A model generated the notes under the pieces. That model was given only the letters and a program-made list of their open reading frames with translations. It was not told where the DNA came from and ran no database searches. The translations under genes and the position numbers were made by a program. DNA of 64,000 nt from UBA940 sp045613745 (GTDB lineage: Bacteria > Bacteroidota > Bacteroidia > Bacteroidales > Rikenellaceae): positions 6,646-70,645 of the forward strand of contig JAZLBP010000004.1 of the NCBI GenBank assembly GCA_045613745.1, written 5' to 3'. Shown piece after piece: positions 1 through 8,551 of the stretch (the stretch's first letter is position 1; the number at the start of each line of letters is the position of its first letter).

Positions 1-273
1 GTCATAGGTCTCGTCGAGTTTACGAGCCTCGGTGAGCGAAATCTCGCGGTTTACGCTCTCCAACTCGTCATCAGCTACAACCACACGGTTACGCCAGATC
101 TCCAAGTCACCTTTGTCGGGGTTGATGATAATGTCGAAGTTCTCGTCGGTCTCGTAGTGTTTTTGCAACATGTGGCGAAAAACCTCCTCCAACACCTCAA
201 TCATTGTCGACTTGTCGATGTTTTTAAGTTCTTTGAATTCAGCAAAGTTGCTGATTAAATTCAAGTTCTTCAT
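1..273 (-). CDS. nusA: Transcription termination/antitermination protein NusA, N-terminal part
   Basis: The first 91 codons are present, starting at the ATG at 273; the rest lies beyond the left edge. The translation (starting MKNLNLISNFAEFKELKNID) matches the NusA N-terminal domain that binds RNA polymerase. NusA modulates pausing, intrinsic termination and antitermination in the cytoplasm. It lies 33 bp downstream of rimP on the same strand, the usual rimP-nusA-infB order, so the two are very likely co-transcribed. The S1 and KH domains cannot be seen here. Confidence 0.93.
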   Translation of the reverse strand, partial: MKNLNLISNFAEFKELKNIDKSTMIEVLEEVFRHMLQKHYETDENFDIIINPDKGDLEIWRNRVVVADDELESVNREISLTEARKLDETYD

Positions 274-306
274 TGTTGTTTATATATTTATGATTTGTTT
301 GTTTCA

Positions 307-777
307 CTATTTGTAGTCCAACCACTCGGCTGTGGTGCGAATTTCGTCGTAGGCATAGGTTTTAACCACATCCACGAGTTGTTTGCGTTTCTTGCCCTCG
401 ACAGCAACCTTCTCCTGATAGCTTACGGTGATACCGTTCTCGTCGGCAGCGTCCAACACCGCCAGAATCTTCGCGCCATCAGCAAGTACGACCTCTACCG
501 AGCGACCAATGAGTTTGTGGTATTGGCGCAGCAGTTTGAGGGGTTGGCCGATTCCCGCCGAAGTTACAACCAGCGAGTAGTCGTCGGTGATTTCGTCAAT
601 GCGAGCCGACATTGCTCGACTGATAGCCACGCAGTCGTCCACCGACACCGAGCTATCGCTATCAAGCGTAACGCAGATATCGCTGGCGGGCGAGATTGTT
701 ACATCTACCACAAATGTTTCGGGGTTGGTAATAATTTCTTCGGCAAGTGCGCGGATTTCGGAAATTTGCAACTTCAT
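307..777 (-). CDS. rimP: Ribosome maturation factor RimP
   Basis: A 156-residue protein of normal family length. RimP assists late assembly of the 30S subunit in the cytoplasm. The N-terminal alpha/beta domain contains the family stretch DDCVAISRAMSARID (about residues 46-60), followed by DYSLVVTSAGIGQPL, which corresponds to the conserved YxLEVSSPGLxRPL segment. The C-terminal SH3-like domain follows. The gene is first in a rimP-nusA unit, with a 225-bp upstream region that holds two perfect inverted repeats. Position next to nusA supports the call independently of sequence. Confidence 0.95.
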   Translation of the reverse strand: MKLQISEIRALAEEIITNPETFVVDVTISPASDICVTLDSDSSVSVDDCVAISRAMSARIDEITDDYSLVVTSAGIGQPLKLLRQYHKLIGRSVEVVLADGAKILAVLDAADENGITVSYQEKVAVEGKKRKQLVDVVKTYAYDEIRTTAEWLDYK

Positions 778-813
778 TCTTGACTATGTATAAGTGGTTT
801 ACCTATATTTAAT

Positions 814-841
814 GGTTTAGGGGACTCGCGTCCCCTAAACC
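814..841. other. Perfect 12-bp stem hairpin upstream of rimP
   Basis: The arms GGTTTAGGGGAC and GTCCCCTAAACC are exactly complementary, with a TCGC tetraloop. The hairpin lies 37 bp upstream of the rimP start. Read on the plus strand it is followed by a pyrimidine-rich run; read on the minus strand it is followed by AT-rich sequence. It could be a second terminator behind the ppiD-like gene or a structured leader of rimP-nusA; the sequence does not decide. Confidence 0.6.
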
Positions 842-945
842 TCTTTCTCATTCCTATGCCGCAAATATAATACTTTTTTGTTGAATAACAATAACTTTTA
901 GCCAAAAACACACATTCAACTCATCGGCCCACCCTCTTTTAACGA

Positions 946-981
946 AATCGTGGTCGTCCGAAGCTTCGGACGACCACGATT
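946..981 (-). terminator. 18-bp perfect palindrome after the ppiD-like gene
   Basis: A fully self-complementary 36-bp sequence centred on AAGCTT, beginning 22 bp beyond the stop codon of the ppiD-like gene. Its position fits a transcription terminator for that operon. The T-run after the stem on the minus strand is short and interrupted (TTTCGTT), so termination is inferred. Confidence 0.6.
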
Positions 982-1002
982 CAGTGTTATATCGCTCTTC
1001 GA

Positions 1003-3048
1003 TTAGAAGAATTTGATACGGTTATCAACCATCTCGGTCTCGTCGTTCAGAGCTTGCGACAGACGCTCGGTGATGTAAGAAGTAGCTTGAGCCTCCAAGC
1101 GAACTTTCTCATCAGCCTCCGACAGAGTGCGACCCTCTTTCGAGTTAACGTTGAACACATACACAGCAGCACCTCCGATAACGGGTTTCGACATCAAGCC
1201 GGGTGCGCTAACGCACATTGCACCAACGAATTTGGGCTCGATACCCAACGAAGGAATGTAGAACGAGCCGAAGTTTACATCATCAACCACGCCGTCTTTT
1301 GCACCCTCAACCGAAGCAGCCGAAGCAACGGTCTCTTTACCTGCGAACTCAGCAGCGATCATCTCGCCTTTCTTTTGGTTGCGCAATTGACCTGCGATGC
1401 GCTCTGCAACAGTCTCAAGGGGAGCATAACCCTCCTCGCGAGCCTCTTTGATAACGCCTACGAAGTAGTCGCCACCATCAACGTCCAAGATAGCCGAAAC
1501 CTCGCCTTTCTTGCCGTTGAAAGCCCAACGAGTAACAGTGTTAGCCTCGTTCAAACCATTAACACCGCGGTCAGTGCTGTTGATGGTTGCGATACGACAA
1601 GCAGCACCGGTCTCAGCAACAGCTGCGCTGAACGACTCGTAGTTTTTGCCTGCTTTCTCCAAGAAAGCGCGAGCATCGCCATAAACAGCTTGTTGAGTAG
1701 CAGAGCTGGGCTCTACATTGTAAAATACGGTAGCGATTTGAGCTTTACGAACGGGTTTGGTTTTGTAGGTCAGGTTCACAACGTGAGTACCGAATTGGCT
1801 GTTTACAGTGAAGATCTCACCTACTTTTGCAGCTACACAAGCATCCGAGAACTCCGAAACCATTTGCTCGGGAGCGAAACGACCCAAGTTAACGGTGGGA
1901 TCCATCGAATATTTAGCAGCCAGAGTCTCGAACGATGCGCCACCTTTCAGAGCTTTAACAATGCTGTCAGCAACGGTTGCTTGACCAGCAGCCAGAAGGA
2001 TGTGTTTTGCACCCAGAGTATCGGGCAACATTTTGTAGTCAGCAACGCGAGCCATAGTATAAACGTCGCCGTTCAACACGGGGCCATACATAGGTTGAGC
2101 GTCTTTGCCAAATGCCAAAGTTGCGAAGTTTGCGGGGATGTTCTCCTCGCTGTAGTAGCGAGCGTCGGTTTTGCTTTGCGAGTTGAGCGATGCGTATTGC
2201 ATTGCATCCTCGGCAGCAGCGAACTCGGCAGCAATCTCAGTTGCACGAGTAGCAGCATCAGCATAATCCTCCTCCGAAGGCATCAGGTTGAAAACAACGA
2301 ACTCGATATCGCGTGCAGCGCCTTGTTTGTAGTTCTCTTTGTGCTCCTCGTAGTATTTTTTAACCTCGCTCTTGCTTACGCTAACCAACGAGTCTGCAAT
2401 CGAACCAATCGATTTCGAAGCGTACTCAGCATTGTAAGTTGCGCCATTGAGTTTCATATTAGCAGCAACCTCCAACGAGTTTACATAAACACCAGCGTTA
2501 ACAAGGTTTACATATTTCGACATAGCGCGCTCGCTTGCCATTTGGTCGGTCAGGTAGTTCCAAACGGGTTGGTAAGCAGCGTTGTACTCCAAGCTTGCAA
2601 CGAAGTTTTGGAGTATAACAGGCTCGAACACACCGGTTTGGGGGTTCGAGAATACGTTTTGAACGATGGGCGAGATATATTGACCGCTGGTCATATCAAG
2701 CATCTCTGCATCACCAACGCTGATACCGAGTTTTGCGAAACCGGGTTGGTAAGCGTTTTTGATGATCATGCTCTCCCATACGCTTTGACGTACTTGATCT
2801 ACTTGGTCAGCTTGCAGAGCCGATTGGCCGTAGAGGGTTTGCAGCACATTGGTGGTGTTCTCGGTCTCGGTCAAGAACTCAATGTAGCTTACGTTAGTGC
2901 CGTTGATGGTACCGACACGCATTTTTTTCGAGTTGTAACCACCGCCAAGCGACGACAGGTCACCCAACAAGAATGCGACCAAAGCCACGGCGATAACAAC
3001 GGTAAGGAGTACTCCTCCTCGTGTTCTCAAAGTGTTTAATGTTGCCAT
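1003..3048 (-). CDS. PpiD/SurA-like periplasmic peptidyl-prolyl isomerase (membrane-anchored)
   Basis: A 681-residue protein with a short cytoplasmic start, one transmembrane segment at about residues 13-31 (VLLTVVIAVALVAFLLGDL) and a large periplasmic part, the layout of PpiD. A parvulin-type rotamase domain is visible at about residues 345-440, starting with GAKHILLA and containing FETLAAKYSMDP and GEIFTVNSQFGTHVV. PpiD-like proteins act as chaperones and prolyl isomerases for exported and outer-membrane proteins. It closes a long minus-strand run rich in envelope genes and is followed by a perfect palindrome. Codons are strongly biased to GCA, GTT and AAC, as expected for a well-expressed protein. 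The exact orthology to PpiD rather than to a related SurA_N protein is uncertain. Confidence 0.9.
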   Translation of the reverse strand: MATLNTLRTRGGVLLTVVIAVALVAFLLGDLSSLGGGYNSKKMRVGTINGTNVSYIEFLTETENTTNVLQTLYGQSALQADQVDQVRQSVWESMIIKNAYQPGFAKLGISVGDAEMLDMTSGQYISPIVQNVFSNPQTGVFEPVILQNFVASLEYNAAYQPVWNYLTDQMASERAMSKYVNLVNAGVYVNSLEVAANMKLNGATYNAEYASKSIGSIADSLVSVSKSEVKKYYEEHKENYKQGAARDIEFVVFNLMPSEEDYADAATRATEIAAEFAAAEDAMQYASLNSQSKTDARYYSEENIPANFATLAFGKDAQPMYGPVLNGDVYTMARVADYKMLPDTLGAKHILLAAGQATVADSIVKALKGGASFETLAAKYSMDPTVNLGRFAPEQMVSEFSDACVAAKVGEIFTVNSQFGTHVVNLTYKTKPVRKAQIATVFYNVEPSSATQQAVYGDARAFLEKAGKNYESFSAAVAETGAACRIATINSTDRGVNGLNEANTVTRWAFNGKKGEVSAILDVDGGDYFVGVIKEAREEGYAPLETVAERIAGQLRNQKKGEMIAAEFAGKETVASAASVEGAKDGVVDDVNFGSFYIPSLGIEPKFVGAMCVSAPGLMSKPVIGGAAVYVFNVNSKEGRTLSEADEKVRLEAQATSYITERLSQALNDETEMVDNRIKFF

Positions 3049-3212
3049 TTTCGTATTATTTATTTTGATTTTTGTTTTTTAATTTCCCGTTTTATTTTCG
3101 GTCTTGTGCATCTTCGATGCGGCAATTCCTCAAAAACAGACAGCAAATATAGTAATTTTCCGTAATATTATCTCGTCCAAGTCGAATATTTTGGCATTAG
3201 CGCCTACTATTT

Positions 3213-4445
3213 TCAGCCGATTCGGCGAACTCTGGCCAGCAACACGCGCGAAGAACTGCTTTTTGCCACCTTAATACTCAATCCGTCGCCCTCGACAACC
3301 TGACCCGAACGGGGGATTCCGCCATTCAAAAAGATGGCATAACCCGCCAGTGTGTCATACTCGTCGCTCTCGGGAATTCCAAGGTCATATTTTTCGTTCA
3401 GGTAGTCCACTTCGAGGCGGCACGACAACAGGTATTCGCCCGACGGAAGTTGCTTTTCCATAAGGTCTTGCGAGTCGTGTTCATCCTCGATTTCGCCAAA
3501 AATCTCCTCCAACAAATCCTCGATGGAGATAATACCCGCAGTCACGCCAAACTCATCAAGCACAACGGCAACCGAGCTGCGGCGTTTGATGAATTGGGTC
3601 ATAAGTTCTTGTGCGGGCATAGACTCGGGCACATAAGCCGCGGGCATCATAACCGACGCGATAGTGGTCGGCTCGCCAAACAGGCTCTTCAGGTGGACAT
3701 AGCCAACGATATTGTCGATGGAGCCCTCCCACACAAAGATGCGCGAGAATTTACTCTCCTCGAATCTGTCTTTGAGTTCATCAATGCTGTCATCAATCGA
3801 CACAGCTTCAATCTCGACCCTCGGCACCATACAGTCGCGCACACTCAAATCGGGGAAATCGAGCACATTTTGGAACAGTTTAATCTCATTCTCCTCGGGC
3901 GAGTCATCTGCCGTATTATCCTCCACAAGATGTGCAAGTTCCTGACGCGCAAAGACTTGGTTGGGCGACGTAACAGTCTTCTTACCAAACAGACGCATAA
4001 TGCCTATTGACACCCAGGTAGTGATTCGTGCAACGGGATAGAGTACCACATAGAACACCAGCACCAGCCATCCGAAGTTACGCAGATAGAAGTTGGGGTT
4101 CTTCAACACTATGGCTTTGGGGATAAACTCCGCAAGGAAAATCACAACCACCGTTGCAAGCAGGGTCTCGACAAGCAGCGACTCCGACGAAGTCAGCGAG
4201 AAGTAGAGTTTCGACACAAACAGCGAATAGACAACAAGCGTAATATTGTTGCCCACCAGCATTGTTGTGATATATTGGCTGCTATTGCGAGTGAAGATAC
4301 CCGCAATAAAATCAAATGCCGATGATTGTTTGCGGTCGATTTCGAGTTTAAGACGGTTGGCGCTAACAAAGGCGCTCTCCATACCCGAAAAGAAGGCTGA
4401 CAGCATCAACATCGACACGATGACTATGACATAACTAACTATCAT
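3213..4445 (-). CDS. CNNM/CBS-domain membrane protein, CorC/HlyC family (GldE-like)
   Basis: A 410-residue protein with the CNNM (DUF21) membrane region at about residues 1-155, beginning with a hydrophobic helix and FSGMESAFVSANRLKLE, then a CBS-domain pair at about 190-315 (MVPRVEIEAVS, VVLDEFGVTAGIISIEDLLEEIFGEI) and a C-terminal CorC_HlyC domain. Family members are linked to divalent-cation, mostly Mg/Co, transport or tolerance; in gliding Bacteroidota a member is called GldE. Placement between lptC and the ppiD-like gene, 18 bp downstream of lptC, suggests co-transcription. The transported ion is not evident from sequence. Confidence 0.9.
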   Translation of the reverse strand: MIVSYVIVIVSMLMLSAFFSGMESAFVSANRLKLEIDRKQSSAFDFIAGIFTRNSSQYITTMLVGNNITLVVYSLFVSKLYFSLTSSESLLVETLLATVVVIFLAEFIPKAIVLKNPNFYLRNFGWLVLVFYVVLYPVARITTWVSIGIMRLFGKKTVTSPNQVFARQELAHLVEDNTADDSPEENEIKLFQNVLDFPDLSVRDCMVPRVEIEAVSIDDSIDELKDRFEESKFSRIFVWEGSIDNIVGYVHLKSLFGEPTTIASVMMPAAYVPESMPAQELMTQFIKRRSSVAVVLDEFGVTAGIISIEDLLEEIFGEIEDEHDSQDLMEKQLPSGEYLLSCRLEVDYLNEKYDLGIPESDEYDTLAGYAIFLNGGIPRSGQVVEGDGLSIKVAKSSSSRVLLARVRRIG

Positions 4446-4463
4446 AACTCTCTGTTCCCCACT

Positions 4464-5090
4464 CTATTCGGGCCTATACGCATTCGATTTGGCATCTGTC
4501 GTTGCGACAGAATCAGGCAGTTCAGTCACGCTCGGATCAACGGTCAGTTTGCCCGTAAATTTACGGAACGACCACTTCTCGAACTTGTCGTCCGACTCAA
4601 AGCCCTCGCCAATAAACACATCTTGGCCCTGCACCACCTTCGAATCGACATTCGAATAGACGCGGTGGGTAGATTGATTCCAAAACAGTTGTTGTGTGTA
4701 GAGTGTTTGTCCCTCGGCATTGCGTGCCACAACGTTACCTTTGGCCTCCCACAACTCGCGTTTCTCGAAAAAGATTGCGTAGTCGGCCACAAGATTCGAC
4801 TCCTCCAAACCGGTAGAGTCATCATAGGTTGTGATTTCAACACCTCGACGGAACTCCATATATGGTTCTCGGGCAAGTTCGTAGCGCTCCATAAGCGGCG
4901 TTTTGAACACAAACTCGCGGTGTCCCTCCGACGATTGTATGATGGTCAGCGAGTCGCTCTGTTGGGTGAGCATACTTTCATCCTCATCATTTTTATCGCG
5001 TTGCTCCGCACACGAATACAGCAAGATAGCACTCCCCACAATGAGGAGTGCTACCGCTGATTGTTTCAGATATTGTTTCAACTCTTGCAA
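4464..5090 (-). CDS. lptC: LPS export protein LptC
   Basis: A 208-residue protein with an N-terminal hydrophobic segment (about residues 11-27) ending in LLYSC, so it may be an anchored or lipobox-processed protein. The rest has the beta-jellyroll character of LptC (for example ANLVADYAIFFEKRE-like strands, YTQQLFWNQ and VYSNVDSKVV, which recur across the LptC/LptA/OstA fold). LptC forms the periplasmic bridge for lipopolysaccharide between LptBFG and LptA. No ATG is available: an in-frame TAA lies four codons upstream, so the start is a TTG at 5090 or the TTG three codons later. It sits 13 bp after the TPR gene and 18 bp before the CorC-like gene. Confidence 0.87.
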   Translation of the reverse strand: MQELKQYLKQSAVALLIVGSAILLYSCAEQRDKNDEDESMLTQQSDSLTIIQSSEGHREFVFKTPLMERYELAREPYMEFRRGVEITTYDDSTGLEESNLVADYAIFFEKRELWEAKGNVVARNAEGQTLYTQQLFWNQSTHRVYSNVDSKVVQGQDVFIGEGFESDDKFEKWSFRKFTGKLTVDPSVTELPDSVATTDAKSNAYRPE

Positions 5091-5103
5091 AACGCCGAGT
5101 TAA

Positions 5104-6441
5104 CTATTTACGAGGTCTAACAACGGTCGAAGCGTTAATCCAACCGCATTTAACAGTGTAGTTTTGACCCTCGCTCAAACCGTTGAAGAAACACTCCTCG
5201 TTGTTGGGGAAGTAAGCACGGTAGGTAGCGATTTGCGAGTCAATCGACGAAACTTGTGCGGGGTCGTCAGCGAATACGCCACGAGCCTTTGCCAAAACGT
5301 CGGTTACCAACCAATACACTGCTTGAGCCGAGATACCCTCGCAAGCCGATGCGCTCGATGCGTAAGCTTGAGCCAGCATCAGGTAAGCGTAACCGTTAGC
5401 AGGGTTCAGAGTGATTGCTTGACGAGCAGCAGCACCTGCAGCCGAAGGTTTGTTCGAGCCGAGCTCCGAAGCTGCGATACGAACATACAGGTTTGCTTTA
5501 GCTGCGGGATCCTCCTCGGTAGCCAGCGACTCGTTCAGATATTTCAGAGCGCGCTCAAACTCTTTGCGGTTCTCGAAAATCGAAGCCAGACGGATAGCGG
5601 TCTCAGCCGAAGGCGAGTTCACGTATTGTTTCTCGGCGATTTGGATAAACAACTCTCCGGTGCAACCTGCACGCGACATCAGTGCAAATGCTTTTGCGAT
5701 AAGATCTGCGTCATCGGGGTTTGCAGCAAATTTGTCTTTGTACATAGCCTCCAAGTTGTCGCAGTTAGCAGCACCGCTGCTTGCGAACAGAGCCTCGAAT
5801 TTGTCTTTCTCCTCGGCGGCAGCAGCAGCAATGATATTCTCCAATTTGCCGTACTCGTCGAGCAGCATATCAGCCTCAATCTCGTCGTTCTTGTAGTCCT
5901 CAACCAACTCATTGAAGAAGTTCAGAGCGAAATCCGAAGGAACCTCGTAGTTGTTGGTCGACATTGCCAGCAGGTAGTATTTGCGAACGTTCTCGCGATC
6001 TGCGGGACGGAATTGCGAGAACTCACGAGCCATAATTTGGGTGGTGTAACCTGCACCCATATCGCGACCCTTGTTCGAGTAGTCAGCAAAGTGTTGGCAA
6101 CGCAGATCGTACAGATGCATCAGCGAGTCGATGTATGCATTTTTGGTGTCAACCGAAGTTGCACGTTGGATTTTGTTTTTGTAAATCATTGCACCACGGA
6201 TGTACAGGTTTACGGTAGCCTTGGGGGCTTTCTCCAACAAAACGTTCAGTTGTTTGAGAGCGTTGTCGTAGTCCTTGGTAGTTACATAGTCATTGAAGCT
6301 GTTCAGAGTCATTACGTTCTCTTTACGCTCCTCGGGCGAGTTACCGTAGCGAGGATCTTCAAGATAGGTTTGGGCCGAGGCCGACGACACTGCGAACACT
6401 GCGCAAGCCGCAACAAAGATTTTAAGCAAGTTCTTTTTCAT
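5104..6441 (-). CDS. Exported tetratricopeptide-repeat protein
   Basis: A 445-residue protein with a clear signal peptide (hydrophobic core at about residues 7-20, likely cleavage after SSASA). The mature part is helical with several TPR-like units, for example FERALKYLNESLATEEDPAA and later ARQAITLNPANGYAYLMLAQAYA. TPR proteins act as scaffolds for protein-protein contacts, here in the periplasm. It lies between an outer-membrane barrel gene and lptC in a conserved-looking envelope run, so a role in outer-membrane biogenesis is possible, but no specific function is recognised. Codon use is strongly biased, suggesting good expression. Confidence 0.85.
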   Translation of the reverse strand: MKKNLLKIFVAACAVFAVSSASAQTYLEDPRYGNSPEERKENVMTLNSFNDYVTTKDYDNALKQLNVLLEKAPKATVNLYIRGAMIYKNKIQRATSVDTKNAYIDSLMHLYDLRCQHFADYSNKGRDMGAGYTTQIMAREFSQFRPADRENVRKYYLLAMSTNNYEVPSDFALNFFNELVEDYKNDEIEADMLLDEYGKLENIIAAAAAEEKDKFEALFASSGAANCDNLEAMYKDKFAANPDDADLIAKAFALMSRAGCTGELFIQIAEKQYVNSPSAETAIRLASIFENRKEFERALKYLNESLATEEDPAAKANLYVRIAASELGSNKPSAAGAAARQAITLNPANGYAYLMLAQAYASSASACEGISAQAVYWLVTDVLAKARGVFADDPAQVSSIDSQIATYRAYFPNNEECFFNGLSEGQNYTVKCGWINASTVVRPRK

Positions 6442-6496
6442 ATTCTATTATTATTCGTTTTGCTATTATATAATAAGGTTCGTGACCGCAAAAATA

Positions 6497-7810
6497 CTAT
6501 TTAAATTTCTTTTTAACAAACCAATAATCAAAATCGGCTCCAAAGAAAAGAACACCAAGCGACACTTGAATGTAGTTTTCGCTAATCAAATTGTGGTCGA
6601 GAGTGCCTCTATTGACATATTCGACGGCCACATTGAGGTTCGAAATTTTCATTGTCTTGAACGGAATTTCGACACCGATTGACACCGCTTTTTCGGTCAT
6701 ATTGACACCATTTTTGACCAAATAGTAGTCGCCGTAGCGTACGCCGGCCTTGTAGGTCAGGCGTTTCATCGGGTTGCGGACATCAAAACGCGAGGGGGTA
6801 TATTGTGCACCCAAGCGGTAGGTGTGAGTGTCGCGGTAGCCCACGTCATTGGCTGCGTCATAGCCATTCACGCCCCAGTTAGACCATTGATAATCAAAAC
6901 CGATGCTCCAAGTTTGGCGGTGGTAGTACAAACCTGCGCCAACACTTTGGGGAAGGTGCAGATTCGACGAAGGTGTTTCGTAGCGCACCGAGTCGCCAAA
7001 CACGTTGCCCGAAGGGATGTAGTCCACGGTTTTGGATTTCAATTTGCAATCCAGCATATAAGTTGCACCGAGGGTCAGGGTGTGGTTGTCGGACGAGAGC
7101 ACATTCCACTGCATACCGAAATTTCCGCTGAAACGGTTGATGCGTTCGGTGGTCGAAGCTGAAATGCTGTTGTACTCGCCATTACCCGTAAATTTTTCGA
7201 TTGTCGCGCTATAAAAGCGATTAATCGCACCGTGATAGAACACTGCCTCGGCACCAATCGAGAATCTCTTGAAGGGCTCCCAACCCAAACCCAGCTTAAA
7301 CTGCGAGATATTACCCTCGCCCGAGTAGTTGTAGAGCACCGCACCAAGGTCGGCAATCACATCCTCGGAGGTTTCGTAACGTTGGGTCTTGTAACCAACC
7401 GAGCTATAAGGTTTGACACTGAATCCGAGTCCTAGTTTGGCGGTCAGGGGCACCAACATCGCAACATTGCTAAAATTGAACGAGTTGGCCGAGCTGCGCA
7501 TCAGGCTGCCCTGTGCATTATATTGTCGGCTGTACACATTCGTGCCCACGATACCCACATCGAACAACATTGTGTTACGGCCAACGGCACTGAATGCCGC
7601 AGGGTTCGACATATTGGTTTTCATATAACTGCGAAAACCGATGTTCGCACCTGCCATACCATCGAATGATGCTCCGTTGGACATCGACAAGTTGCCCACG
7701 CCATAGAAAGTGTAGGGCGAGAAGGCATTCAAGCTACCCTCCTGCGCGTGTACTGCGCTGGCCATCAAAAAGATAACCACCGCCAGCAATATACTTTTAA
7801 CTTTTTGCAT
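6497..7810 (-). CDS. Outer-membrane beta-barrel protein (FadL/OmpP1-like)
   Basis: A 437-residue protein with a signal peptide (cleavage likely after SAVHA) followed by SPYTFYGVGNLSM and many alternating amphipathic strands rich in Gly, Tyr and Phe, ending in aromatic residues typical of outer-membrane barrels. Resemblance to FadL-type long barrels is by overall pattern only. Its ATG overlaps the last 14 bp of coaX, so translation is probably coupled. It is followed by the exported TPR protein after 55 bp. The cargo, if it is a transporter, cannot be told. Confidence 0.82.
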   Translation of the reverse strand: MQKVKSILLAVVIFLMASAVHAQEGSLNAFSPYTFYGVGNLSMSNGASFDGMAGANIGFRSYMKTNMSNPAAFSAVGRNTMLFDVGIVGTNVYSRQYNAQGSLMRSSANSFNFSNVAMLVPLTAKLGLGFSVKPYSSVGYKTQRYETSEDVIADLGAVLYNYSGEGNISQFKLGLGWEPFKRFSIGAEAVFYHGAINRFYSATIEKFTGNGEYNSISASTTERINRFSGNFGMQWNVLSSDNHTLTLGATYMLDCKLKSKTVDYIPSGNVFGDSVRYETPSSNLHLPQSVGAGLYYHRQTWSIGFDYQWSNWGVNGYDAANDVGYRDTHTYRLGAQYTPSRFDVRNPMKRLTYKAGVRYGDYYLVKNGVNMTEKAVSIGVEIPFKTMKISNLNVAVEYVNRGTLDHNLISENYIQVSLGVLFFGADFDYWFVKKKFK

Positions 7811-8525
7811 TATACTCCAAAATCTTATTCAGACCCAAAATCACAAGGTCTGCGGTTGCAAATATCGCATTTTTCAATCGTTTGGCAAAATAATTGGCGT
7901 CGCCACCCGTAAAAATTATTCTCAAATCGTCGAATTCGGCCTCGGCGCGCGCGATATAACCCTCCAATTCGTAGGTCATTCCACTCACAACTCCGCTTCG
8001 AATAGCGCTTACGGTATCGCGGCCAATCGACTCCACCTCATCGTCAAGAGCAACAAGAGGAAGGCCAGCCGTATAGTCGTTCAGCGCGCGGAAACGTCCT
8101 GCGGCGCCAAGCGTAATATTGCCTCCCACAAACTCGCCCGCAGCCGACACCACATCAATCGTAACGGCAGTGCCCAAGTCGGCAACAAGGATGTTACACC
8201 CAGGAAACACCTCCATTGCGCCAACAGCCGCCGCCAAGCGGTCGATACCCAGAGTGTGGGGTGTGGCATAGAGATTACGAATAGGCATTGGGGTGGTATG
8301 ATCCACACGCAGATAGTAGTCGGTACGCTCGGCGAGCAACCTCTCCACCTCGCTATCGACACCGGCCACCGTAGCAAGCACCGCACGACTGACGGGAGTG
8401 CGGTCGAGCAACTCGGCTACGTATTGCGCCGACAGGTGTTCCGTACGAAAACTCTCCACCACGCGGCCGCCATCAATCAAGGCCAATTTTGCCGAACTAT
8501 TTCCGATATCTATGGCAAGATTCAT
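7797..8525 (-). CDS. coaX: Type III pantothenate kinase CoaX
   Basis: A 242-residue protein of usual length for type III pantothenate kinase, which phosphorylates pantothenate as the first step of coenzyme A synthesis. The ASKHA-fold phosphate motifs are visible: DIGNSSAKLALIDGG at the N-terminus, LGIDRLAAAVGA near residue 95 and DLGTAVTIDVV near residue 117, followed by GGNITLGAAGR. It lies 26 bp downstream of mfd and overlaps the following barrel gene. panB, from pantothenate synthesis, is elsewhere in the window. Confidence 0.95.
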   Translation of the reverse strand: MNLAIDIGNSSAKLALIDGGRVVESFRTEHLSAQYVAELLDRTPVSRAVLATVAGVDSEVERLLAERTDYYLRVDHTTPMPIRNLYATPHTLGIDRLAAAVGAMEVFPGCNILVADLGTAVTIDVVSAAGEFVGGNITLGAAGRFRALNDYTAGLPLVALDDEVESIGRDTVSAIRSGVVSGMTYELEGYIARAEAEFDDLRIIFTGGDANYFAKRLKNAIFATADLVILGLNKILEYNAKS

Positions 8526-8551
8526 AATCTCAAAAACGTTGGGTAAGACAT

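Noticed and set aside
1054..3039. Long open frame (661 codons) on the plus strand opposite the ppiD-like gene
   Set aside because: It mirrors the real gene and arises from its biased codons; the product is Cys/Ser/Val-rich and matches no family.
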